From Apostichopus japonicus (taxonomy: Eukaryota; Echinodermata; Holothuroidea; Aspidochirotida; Stichopodidae), in the NCBI RefSeq assembly GCF_037975245.1, contig NC_092580.1, positions 32,200,001 to 32,260,000 of the forward strand: a stretch of DNA of 60,000 bases, given 5' to 3'. Each line of letters begins with the position of its first letter. The stretch's first letter is position 1. Positions 47,281 through 58,068 of the stretch are shown one piece after another. Both the position numbers and the translations under genes were made by a program. The notes under the pieces are model-generated. The model saw nothing but the letters and a program-made list of their open reading frames with translations. It did no database searches and was not told where the DNA came from.

Positions 47281-47636
47281 CGGTTAGAAATCTAGTTGGA
47301 AACAGGCAAAATGGACACCCAATGAACCCATATCGATGTGGATCAAATGTATGATTGTACGTACTTACACTCATACACAAGAGATGTACAGACATTATAT
47401 GATAATAATCATGATCGCCGCCCATGCATTTAAACCGTCTTCAATTGTGACGTGTACACTGTCTTCATAATAGTTGGTTGAATAAATCAAATAAATTAGG
47501 CTGATTATTTATATATTTTAAATATGGTTGCTACAGCCCTATTTTCCTTTTTCATCGGCAAACCAAATTTCATTACGGATGCGGTCCGTCTAACTACTTT
47601 CGGTCGTAAATAGTAACAAAATGTGACATGGTTAGA

Positions 47637-47940
47637 CAGGCGCCTTGCGAGGGATCTGCCAAGGAAGGGGGCGAAGCTTGTAGGCAAACTATCTAAGCGT
47701 AGCGCTTCCATAAGTTGGCGCGAAGCAAAAGAAAATTTGGGCCAAAAATGACTCCCAGATCGCTGGAAATGGCACTTCCCAGGCCTTGTAAGTTGCATCT
47801 AAGCATTTTCTATTTTGAAATTACTAGCGATATCATAAAAAAAATATGCTAAAAAAAGTATGCCACAAAATATTGGGGGGGATATTAGATACTATATCCC
47901 CCCCACCTAAAATATTGGGGGGACATGTCCCTCCCGTCCC
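47637..47940 (+). repeat. MITE-like fragment related to 12011-12260
   Basis: It starts CAGGCGCCTTGCGAGGG, then the core TATCTAAGCGTAGCGC and CCCAGATCGCTGGAAATG. It ends in C/G runs, with AATATTGGGGGG once on each side of an inverted pair (about 47870 and 47910). Confidence 0.55.
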
Positions 47941-48041
47941 CCCCATGATCGCCGCCCATGACCATAGCGATGTACATACTGCATGTGAATGTGTGTACAT
48001 GCATACATTCATGATGACATATAAACAGTACAGCTGGTAAC

Positions 48042-48124
48042 TCTATGTTGGAAAGGATACGGTCCTTGCTGTGACGTGTCAACGGATCCAGAACTGGACG
48101 AGATTTCTCCATCGTCTCTTAAAA
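48042..48124 (-). CDS. HAL: HAL exon 2, residues 81-108
   Basis: The acceptor CTCGTATAG follows a long pyrimidine tract. The joined reading is ILRDDGEISSSSGSVDTSQQG, then PYPFQHR, corresponding to the vertebrate stretch with EGDAMSPDFIPSQPEG. The 3' end is unsure: a phase-0 exit is needed, and the candidates are GTTACC (end 48042) or GTTTAT (end 48027, adding VTSCT). Neither is a strong donor. This is the least conserved part of animal HALs, so similarity does not decide. Confidence 0.65.
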
Positions 48125-51100
48125 CTATACGAGAAAGAAAGAGAAAGACGTAACTAACGTTAAAGACAAACTGAACAAATTAGCAACGAACGAGACACGC
48201 ATAATTAAAGATGGAATATGCATGACACAACTATGAAAGGGAAAGGAGAAACTTAGCAAGAAATTTATGGAAAGAATTGTTCAATTGAAGACAAATTGGA
48301 CATATGGAATACAATGGAGACATTTCATGGTAAAAAAATTGAATCAATTTAACTACAAGATTCATCCATCCACATAATATACTGAAAAGTTCAAGCCCTA
48401 TTTTGGAAGAGGAGGGGAGGGACAGGGGGCAGAGTAGGATAATTCTACCAAACATTCCAAGTATTAATCAAACATATAACTGAAAATATGATCAAACCGA
48501 GACATCCTAAAAGATATTTCCAGCAAGGTTGACAAGTTCACTACTAGCAATATTAAAAGTTTGTACTCGATTTAAACTTTATTTATGGGATGGGTTTTGT
48601 TTCTTACTTTAATTACTTTTTTAGGTTTTTTTGCTTAAAAACAATTCCCTTTAACCTCTGCTAACCTTTACCTTAAAGTGACTTTTTACCTCTACAAAAA
48701 CCACTACGGATCTTGTACAATCTGAAGTTAATCCGTAAACCAATTGTACAAATTTATGAAGTTTAACAGAAGAAAATGCTATTTGATTGATAGTGTTTAC
48801 AAGCCAAGACCTCACACATGGTAGATACACACAGTTCACCGACATGGCATCAAGAACAAGTCAAAGGAATACAAAATGGAAGAAAATAAAGAAGAAGAAA
48901 AAACAGACTATAAACTTCACACGAAAGTTGAACCTACATGCGCCATCACCAAGGACAAACTTTTTTTCTTAAATTGAAAAGACATACTATTTACATGCAA
49001 GATATACATTGTGAACTAACATGATCGACCATGACACTTATTATCATGCGAGATCAAAGTTACATTGACAGATGTCTTTTATCATTGTATATGATCAATG
49101 TCTATTTTTGCAAACATGGTCTTCACATTATGTATGTACAGTAAGCAGACTGCTTAGATGTGAATACTTAATTGCCAGAAATAAAATGACACGCCTGTGA
49201 TAAGAGACATAAATAGTGCAGTACTTTTAGTTAGGATTCAACAACAGATGGCTTCTTTCCCCACATTCTGATATTTAATGCAATCCACTTTTTATTTAAA
49301 CTTTGCGATGTCATGCAAATAGGTGTTAAGAGACGATCATATATACATGTATATAAAAACATTGAAAAGTTATGTATCTAGGAAGGGAGGCCCCCATATT
49401 GGAATAGGAGGGGCTTTAGAGAGGGGGCTAAGGGGAAGGAGAGGGGTAAGAGGTTGAGGGATAAGGGGAATGTAGACTAGTTATCATGATGCTTTGAATC
49501 TAACTTTTTGTTACTGTTAAGCTGTTTCCTTTTGCCAAGTAGATTAATGAAAATGCACCTACAACCAACTTCTCTGATGTCACATGAAGTTCTTTGCATT
49601 TAGTCTTTAACTGGTAATTTACAACCAAATGTATGGAGATTTACTCGAAATAACTGTGAAATTGTTGGATCTAGGGAACCAGTTTACAATTTTTTCATTA
49701 AATTGAATTAACTTTACTTTAAAGTGAGTCATAAAGTACTTCAGTTCATTTCTAACTTGATTTCAATGACCAGACACTCTTGCCCCTTCAAGGCTTTTGG
49801 ATAGAGCAAATCAAGGGATTATCAATTTGAATATGCAGGACTTAATGTTTCCGCTCACTGATTCTATTTTGAGAATTGGAAGTTCCTTTATTAGGACCTC
49901 CAAAGCTGTTGTCGTAGCAACCCTTTCCCCACTGATGTGGCTCTTAATCCCATAAGCACAGAAAGACAATCCTTACTGTTTGTTATTGGTAGGCAGGCAA
50001 TCCCTAGTGTCCCTCAACAATAATTGTGACTTTACCCTGGAGTTTAATAGTTTTACAGTACCTGTGCCAGCATTTGAAGATCATAACTTCTTGCAAAGTT
50101 TGTCAATGTATTAAGCTGAAATACCTTTTTGAAATTCTTATACTGAAATTCATGTTATAGTACATTATTTCATAAAGCCATTATTTAAGTGACATTTACT
50201 AACTGGTTTTAATGGTTTACATATTCTGTGATTTGGTTGCAAAGCAAATAGCAAGGTTACTCCACTAAATGTGTGTATGAGCTTCTCACAAAACCTGCCA
50301 GGGTTACATCAAACCAGTTCGAACCAGTTCTTCAAACTGCCAAGTTTACTTCCAGGGTGACGAAATGTTGTAATGACTTCTTTTATTTATTACATTGCAT
50401 GTCATGCAGTGACTAACTACCATTGGTTAGCTGATACTCGTCAAATTGTAACATCTACTCTGCAGTCTGTCTGTGAGGCTGAAATTCCAACCCCATACAG
50501 CCTCAAATTCAGTATGTACATCGCCACCACCGTAGTCAACCCGTGATAACATTTGCTGTCATTTATTAAACTCACAAAGACAGTGGAGAAAGGCAGATCT
50601 GAGACATGTAACCACCTAACAAGGCTAATGTCTACCCAATTAATGTTCTTTCTATGACTGAAAGGAAACCATCAGTGGAGCTAATACTTCCTCCTTACTG
50701 TAAATTTCAGTGAAATTTATCTGAGAAAAACCAAACACTATGTCAAGTATGTATGTGAGAAAAGAATTAGCTTGATATTTGGGTTTGTCACGCTGTACAT
50801 CGGTACATACAGGTGAGGAGAATTGCAGACATCTGTACATGTTTAAGACATAAACTTATGTAGAAGGCCTAAAATTTGCCTATCGGTGACTCCGAAAAGA
50901 ACGTTTCAAAATTTCCAAGTGATTTGATGACCATTTATTCTCTTTACTCTTTTTTTTTTCTCCAATTGATCAAGAATTATGACCACTGTGAAAAATAGTG
51001 ATAAAAATAAGGTGAAAAAAGTGCACAAAATTGTATATATGAATATATAGTTGTTAAAAGTTGCAAATGAAAGCAATGATGATTGAGAGACTCTTCTGAT

Positions 51101-52155
51101 TCGAATCATAATCCAGATCTGACCAGTCTCTATCACTGATGAAAAAACTTGTCTGGAAACTTAACTATATGGACAACTATTATGAGATGTTATGTGGTGG
51201 CAGAGCGACAGGTCATGCACGGTCACCACAGGAAGGGGGAGGGAGTGGGGAGAGGAGGTAGAGTGATTAAGTTAGCAGACATTAATCTAGAGACAAATTT
51301 ATTTCTACTCTGTTCTCGCATGTATTTGTGAAGCCTGCCTCAAGAATCAAGCAGAATAAAACAGCCTGACAACTTTTGTTGATGACGTGGTACGTCTTTT
51401 ATAATCAGAATTATATGAAAATGGTGATGCTGTTGGACTAAGCCAGAGCATGCAACTCCTATGCCACTAAGAGGACATTGAGATATGGCGAAACTTTCCA
51501 CCTTAAGGCCCTAAGCTCTGTCTACATGCGTGCCTATTAAGAATAGATACCTAGCATCTGAATTCTCATTTTTAAATGGAAGGGCACAAATTTTGTTGTT
51601 GTTCCCTTTCATTTCCAAGGGTTAGCTTTAAGAGAACCCGACTGCCAGCCTTGCATCAAAGTTGCAAGGCACTGTTTGGTGTTTTGCCTCATTGCATTGG
51701 CCCTTGAAATTTGATCACATCATTATACGTTTTATTTGTTTGCAAATGCAACAAAATTACTCAAACAAAAATAGACATAGTAAAATACATTGCCATATAG
51801 CCTGCAGTTTGATGCCTGCAAGTTTTCTCTAACCAGTATTAAAAGTACAATAAAATAGGCATTGGATATAGGTTTGAGACCACTCCAGATATTTCAACAG
51901 CCAACAGAGAAGCGTTTAATATCCGGTCATTTCAGCAATAAGTTGACAGAAAAGCCTTGCTTATTGTGTTATGGGTTTAACCAATGCTTTTCAGTATAAT
52001 AATACAAAAACAGGGGGAACAAATTCTAGTGCTAGGTAACTCAAGGTGCACCCAAACCGTGAATTAAGTACTGTAGAAATGTGGCTGTCAACTCGAAATG
52101 AGAGTGGGCAGACATCTGGCATTTCGCCCGGACAGTGCAGTAATTTGGGGGAACT

Positions 52156-52679
52156 CCACGAGACCGAAGGTCCGTGAGACCGAAGGTCCGCGAGACCGAA
52201 TATCCGTCAGCCGATGGTCCGCAAGACCGATGGTCTATGGATGGTCCATTGATCTTTACTAGACTTTTCCATTAAAGGAGCTTCAGAGTCAAAGAGATTG
52301 ACAAGGGGGCAATATTGTTTAAAATAGGGTATCGCTACATCTAATTATTAAGTTATATTGTATTCTAAAATTCATTTGGGGCAGCAGGGGGGGGACGAGA
52401 CTTTTGAGAGCGGGGGCTTTTGCCCCCTGCAACCCCCTGGTTATGCAACTGGTGGAGGCCTAGTATCAATGCAAGCCATCCCAGCCCCTTGTGCAAGTCA
52501 CTGGTATCCACTATGAAAAGAAATGGCTGTAAATTCTTTTTAATTACGCGCTACGGTATTATCAACATAATGTTACCGGTAGTAATATTTGTCTTACCAC
52601 TATTCTATACCTAGTATAATAGTTTCGGTCTCGCGGGGCCTAGTTATAGTTTCGGTCTCGCGGACCTTCGGTCTCGTGG
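52156..52679. mobile_element. Element with multiple inverted GAGACCGAAGGTCC ends
   Basis: The left end has CCACGAGACCGAAGGTCC, then GTGAGACCGAAGGTCC, then GCGAGACCGAATATCC. The right end holds the inverse: TTCGGTCTCGCGG twice, then GGACCTTCGGTCTCGTGG. A G-rich segment at about 52379-52440 lies inside. It has no coding frame and no target duplication was recognised. Confidence 0.7.
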
Positions 52680-53879
52680 CAGCTCTAACCAGTAACTCAA
52701 AATGATATTTTCTACCTGGCATGTGACATCTCACCAGATATTTATTTATGGCCAGCAGTTCTAAAATAAAAATGTTTGAAACAAACCTAAACAATCACCA
52801 TTTGAAACTTAGAGAATCATTTATTTTTAATATACTCTAATGTGCTCTACCTTGAGGTGCTTTATGTGTACTTTGGAAAGTACATACACATAGTGGATAA
52901 ACAAGTCCCAATCAATAGGCAGGCAAACAAGTACAATTTCATTACAGTTGATACAATCATTTATTCTTTAAATTGCCAGCTTCATTTTAACTGTATTCAA
53001 ATTGCACATTATTCTGTTTCTTGATCAAATATAAACATTTTGCGATGAAGAATTTACAGTGGGGTGAATGCACATTTTACTTTAGCAACTCTATTGTGTG
53101 GAGAGAACAAACATACTGTGAGATGTTAGCTTCCCACACAATTCATAAATTGTCTCAACTCATAACATTTTGTGATCAAAACAGTGATTCAAATATACCT
53201 GATGTTCTTAGAAACAAACGTTATAATATTTGAGTGAGCACATATATATTAGCGTATATAGCACAAACTCTACACAGGGGACAGTAACTTTATAAGTAGT
53301 TGCATTTGATTTAAACAAAATACTTTTTGTTCATTGAGCACTATCCATGCAAGAATGGTAAGGGACTATTACAGGAAATTTGAAACTGCAACATTGACTA
53401 TAGTTTTCATCATGAGAATATCTGTAATGGGAGTGGTTGTGAACTTTGCAGTTGATTGTTATGATTTATTTGTTTTCAAATAAAGTCAATAATCTGTACA
53501 AAGGATTGACAGAAATTTCGGTTCTTTTGAGAAGTTGTGGTTTTATAATTGCGTGGTACACAGATTTATAACAATGCTGTGGATTGTTCTGAAAATATGC
53601 AGACGAATTACAGCCTAGATTTGATGGTTTACTACCATGACATGTCACTACTACAAAGTGAGACAAAAAAAAAACCAGTTCTTCCATTCTCCTAAACTTA
53701 ATACCAACACGGCACTACACAGTTTAAACAGGTATGGCATTGAAAAAGGTCATAATAATAAAGGCTTATGAGCACAACTACTACAGAAAACTGTGTGCAC
53801 TGCTGTGCTGGAAAACAACTCAATAAATCTCAAAGTAACGATACAAAAGTTAAACCTGGTCAAGATTCTGGCTGAAATC

Positions 53880-54110
53880 AGAACCATTGACAAATAAGTA
53901 GTGTTTTAATTGCCTCTTAAAAGTATAGCAGCATTTTGGACTTCTTTAAGGCTGTCAGGAAGCTTATTCCACAATTTAGGTCCAGCCTTCGCAAACGAGC
54001 AATACCCATACGAGGATTTAACTCGAGGCTCTTTTAATAACGTATAAATTTCTGCTACGGTCAGAGGTTACCAACATATCATGGATATATTTAGGACCCA
54101 GTCATCTAAC
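53880..54110 (-). pseudogene. C-terminal remnant of a CR1-type LINE ORF2
   Basis: On the minus strand: EPRVKSSYGYCSFAKAGPKL, then WNKLPDSLKE, then KRQLKHYLFVNG after a frameshift. This is the usual end of CR1-like reverse transcriptase proteins. A short fragment only. Confidence 0.55.
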
Positions 54111-55263
54111 AGACTTAAACATAATCAAAATTATTTTAAAGTACACCCTCTCCTTGATTTTAAGCCAATGAAGATCATGGAATAGATCATAATGCTATAC
54201 AAACTGTGCAAAGATGTATAGCAGTTAACCATAGTACTACTTATATTTAGAGCTCTAGACAAAATTCAGAGCCACTGCTACACAAAAACTCGAAACCTTA
54301 AATTATTCCTTGCATGATGTATGCTAAAAACATTATCGTATCTACCAATAACTATTATTTATCTTATCTACCAATAACTTTTATTTCTCTTATCTACCAA
54401 TAACCTGTACCCAACTCACCTCACCTATTATCTTACTCAGTTTCTTTCTGATAATTCTAATCTCCACGGCTATAAATTCCTTTTCTGTTTGTTTCCAGCT
54501 TTTCTGCATATTTCATTCTGGGTCCATTCCGGTAGCCATTATGAATCACTTGTCCTCAAAATCTACTACTTATCAGCATAAATGTTATTGAAAGTCATCG
54601 ATTGTTCCAGTAGAGCTCACTTTTACCAGTAAAAATTCTAAATTCGAATGGGGCAATGTTGATTTAAAGCCATGAAAAGCGATCAAATAGATTTCTGTAA
54701 TTAATGGTACTAATTTTGAATTTGTAAATATCTCAGGAATATCATTGCAGTTTGCTTGTTTACTAGCTTCTGATTTCTAAGAGGTATCAAACCGTTAAAC
54801 GAAAAATAGTGAGAGGCGAATGTCAATCTATGTCCAGACAATTTTACCGAGAATAGCTGAAATATCTTACAACGGCTAAGTCTGGATTTTAAAGAGCTTT
54901 AACTCTCTTTCAGAGAGAGTTTTCATGCAATCTGACCCTACATAGCATAATCATGGTAAGACCAGGAAATTTGCCTGCCCATCACTAATATAGAAAAGAT
55001 CTTATTGGCTGACACAGTGACCAACTTCCTCTGGTTCATGTATCCACCCACAAGGGACCCTACGGAAGACCCGTTGACCCCACACCTGGTTATGAGGTCA
55101 CACTGATGCCTGTGGCATCAGAGTCAACAGTCGTCCTTGATCTCAGCCCAGTTTGAGTTTAATTATGTTTTTTTTTTTAAATGAAAGCTATTGATATTAA
55201 CATCTAGGGTAATTATTACAAGCCAAGTCGAGTGGAGCAAAGAAAAAGCAGTAAGCACCACTT

Positions 55264-57060
55264 AATTCCCTCAATTTTTCTTACAATCATGGCACCTTGT
55301 CACACGAACAGTCTCAGTCTCGTGGTGTTACTTTGAAGAGGGGAGATTAAAGTCTTTTCCAGCTTAAGTTTATTCCCCGACTCTCACGTCTTAAAGGCAT
55401 TCTTCATATGTGGTCACAGCGCGACCTTACTCCTATCGGCAAGATAACGTTGATCAAGTCTATTGCCCTTTCTCAGTTGGTGTTTCTTTTTCAAGTTCTT
55501 CCTAACCCCCCCCCCCCCCCCTCTTCATTTTATTAAGAGCCTCGAGTCAATTTTGTTCAATTTTATTTGGTCTATGTAGTACTATGATAAATCCTATAGC
55601 TAAAGGTGGTTTAAATGTTACTCATATTTTTAGCTTTATCCATAGCTTGAAGTGCACATGGGTAAAACCTTATGTCGGTTGCAAATACACTCATTGGGCT
55701 AAGTTGTTAGATTTTTATCTAAGAAAATATGGCAGGTCCTTCCTTTTTCATTGTAATTTTCATAAAGATGACGTATAAACCGGCAATGTTTTCATTGACG
55801 AAATTTGTCATGCTTGGGCAGGATGTAATTTCTGCGTCCCAAGTAGTTCTTATAAGAAGCAGATCTTATGGAATAATTATAATATTAAAATAAATAATTC
55901 GATTACATTTTATGAGTCATGGTACAGGAAAGGTATTGTTTGTATAAAAGACCTCTTTAATGATAACAAAGAACTATTGAGTTTTCAGCTTTTTAAGAGT
56001 AAGTTTAATTTACGTTGCTCCTTTTTGCAACATTACAGTATTATTCATGCTTTTCCTGGTGAATGGAAACAAGAAGTAAATAACAATCTTCATGAGAATA
56101 GGGAGGGATCATTGTTCGGTAGGATTCAATGTTATCCGTCTTTATCACGTTATATTTACGACATTTTAATTCAAAATTTTGTCTCTCCTCCAAAGGCAGT
56201 TCCTAAATGGAACCTTATTTTAAATCTTAACAACATACAATGGCGAAATATCTTTCTTATCCCATTTAAAATCTCTTAGAGAGAGTAAGCTTCAATACTT
56301 CCAGTTTCGTTTCATTCATAGAATCCTTGGCACTAATTATCTTTTATATCGCATGGGGAAGGAGGAAACTCCTACACATGTGTACTTTTTGTGGAGAAAA
56401 AGATGAAAGACTAGAACACATTTTCTGTGAATGAAAAGTTACTTCTAATTTCATTCTTGATGTTGAGCAAGCACTACTTGGTAGACAGTTTTGTTTTTCA
56501 AAACAAGAATTTTTTTTGGGTTATAAACTTACTCTCAAACATCCCTACAACTTTCTAATTTTTCATGCAAAATATTTCATATTTCAACAGAAAACTCTGG
56601 GTAGTATTCCCAAGGGTATAGATTTCGTAACTAAATTTAAGTTTAACTTACAAATTGAATATTATCTATACATAAGAATAAGCCTAATCCTCCGATCTCC
56701 CTTCAAGAATTTAAAACTGCATTTAGTAAGAAGGATTTCATTTGCAGTTAGCGCTCTTTTTAAAGGGTCTCATTGCTTTTTTGGTTTCTTGTTTAGTATT
56801 TCTTCTTCGTAATGTTTTGCTTCTCATTGTTGTGCAAGTCGCGATTGTTATAGTTGAATAGTATTATTGTACGTTTTGTCTCTGCTGCTGCACTGTATGT
56901 ATTGATATTGTTATGTACTATTAAAACTAAAGATAAGAAAATATTAAATTGTTTTGCAATGATTGAGTTGTATTGTAATATTAAAGAACTCACAAAATTA
57001 TCATGTTTATTTGCATAAATTGTCAAATGAGTCAATAAAAGAGATGAAAAAAAAAAGAAA
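55264..57060 (+). mobile_element. 5'-truncated L1/Tx1-like LINE in HAL intron 1, with 11-bp target duplication and poly(A)
   Basis: It is flanked by AAGCACCACTT at 55253-55263 and 57061-57071. The reading (frames broken) gives LTPIGKITLIKSIALSQLVF, LFQVLPNPPPPP, then GGLNVTHIFSFIHSLKCTWV, and later SLRESKLQYFQFRFIHRILG, with CTFC...EHIFCE-like zinc-finger order, as in the ORF2 C-terminus of L1/Tx1 LINEs. A poly(C) run replaces part of the coding sequence at 55508-55521. AATAAA at 57034-57039 is followed by an A-rich tail. Sense is opposite to HAL. Confidence 0.8.
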
Positions 57061-57827
57061 AAGCACCACTTGCTGGTATCAAAATTCAGTGAAGACTGCC
57101 CTGCTTATTTTATACCATCCTGTGAATGTGTAAACAAACCTGAACAATTGTCACTATACACTTAATGATGTTATATGATCAATATATTCTTATCAGATAT
57201 GTACTGTCAATCACTGATCAATATATTCTAATCAATTACTGTCAATAAATGTCTTAAACTTTGCTCTTAGATTTTGTTTTAGAGAAGAATGTTTGAGCTA
57301 AAAGGACAGAGGCTTTGACCAGTGAGTTAAAATGTTAACATGAAACGTTGTGAAAGACAACTGTTGATATGAGAACATTATACTGTATCCAATTTATTAT
57401 TTAGCGCTGAATAAATGCTGGACAGTGACATTTAAATAGTCAATCATACTGCTCAGGCAAACACGAAACCGCCACCCTCAAATAAGTTGGTATCACTGAT
57501 AATAGTAAATTCAGCTACCAAAGGTAACTCATTTCAATGTCTCTGAAATAATTTGAAGGAATTTATAAACAATTCACAATTTAAGGAAAATTTGAGTGAA
57601 TTCCATACTGTAGCTATTTAAGGGTTTTATTTTCAAGACAATATCCCCTTAATTGAGATGTCAAATGTCTGGAAATGTTCCTCTTTTATGGCTATAAAAA
57701 AAACCCAGAAGAGACAATTCAGTTTGTGAGCTGCATCAGCATGCATCATACTTCATGTATCATTTTAACATACAGTACCATAACTGACATTGCAATGTAT
57801 CAAAAGTAATTTTACATCGTTACTTAC

Positions 57828-58068
57828 TGAGATGGATGAAATCGTTATCATCCAAGACATCGATAATATCGTCCCCAGGATACAACAGGCTACCTCCACG
57901 GGCCTTTCTGACTTCCTTAACATCCTCGATGGAGCCATTGTAACCTCTCATAGTCTTGTATCTATTAAAAGCTTCTTTGCCAAGCCATCGTACGGTCAGC
58001 TCGGTGGAACTTTTGGCCTTACATGGGATGAGCAGCCACTCCCCTCGCACCCTTACGTTGACCTTCAT
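57828..58068 (-). CDS. HAL: HAL exon 1, residues 1-80
   Basis: The start is ATG at 58066-58068, giving MKVNVRVRGEWLLIPC, which fits the vertebrate MPRYTVHVRGEWLAVPC. The frame is open further upstream, but that part is not HAL-like and an acceptor AG stands two bases before the ATG. The exon ends after the first base of a split codon, followed by GTAAGTA. It encodes the N-terminal ubiquitin-fold-like extension seen in animal HALs (LTVRWLGKEAFNRY). Confidence 0.9.

Larger units (their letters stand above)
45421..48041 (-). other. HAL intron 2 contents
   Basis: It holds two MITE-like copies related to the composite at 10586-12702 (46594-47280 and 47637-47940) and a 17-bp direct repeat (47410-47426 and 47944-47960). 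Otherwise AT-rich. Confidence 0.5.
48125..57827 (-). other. HAL intron 1 (9.7 kb) contents
   Basis: The largest intron. It contains an L1/Tx1-like LINE with target duplication (55264-57060), a CR1-like 3' coding remnant (53880-54110), a 524-bp inverted-repeat element (52156-52679) and a three-copy 26-bp tandem repeat with starts at 54341, 54367 and 54393. A 35-bp near-repeat of GATCAATATATTCT occurs at about 57178-57240. I see no other exon. Confidence 0.5.
25397..58068 (-). other. HAL: Histidine ammonia-lyase gene, 19 coding exons, complete
   Basis: HAL (histidase) converts L-histidine to trans-urocanate and ammonia, the first step of histidine breakdown, in the cytosol as a homotetramer. 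I joined 19 exons by eye. The phase matches at every junction and the sum is 1983 bases: 660 residues plus stop, against about 657 in vertebrates. The catalytic MIO group forms from Ala249-Ser250-Gly251 (exon 7). Other active-site motifs are YGISTGFG (exon 5), RSHSAGVG (exon 6), QDAYTLRCCPQVHG (exons 11-12) and QEDHVSMGG (exon 16). A candidate non-coding first exon ends at 59148 (CTGCAG before GTAAGA), because an acceptor AG lies two bases before the ATG. Two junctions are unusual: the end of exon 2 and the donor of exon 16. No internal stop or frameshift was found, so it looks functional. Confidence 0.95.
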
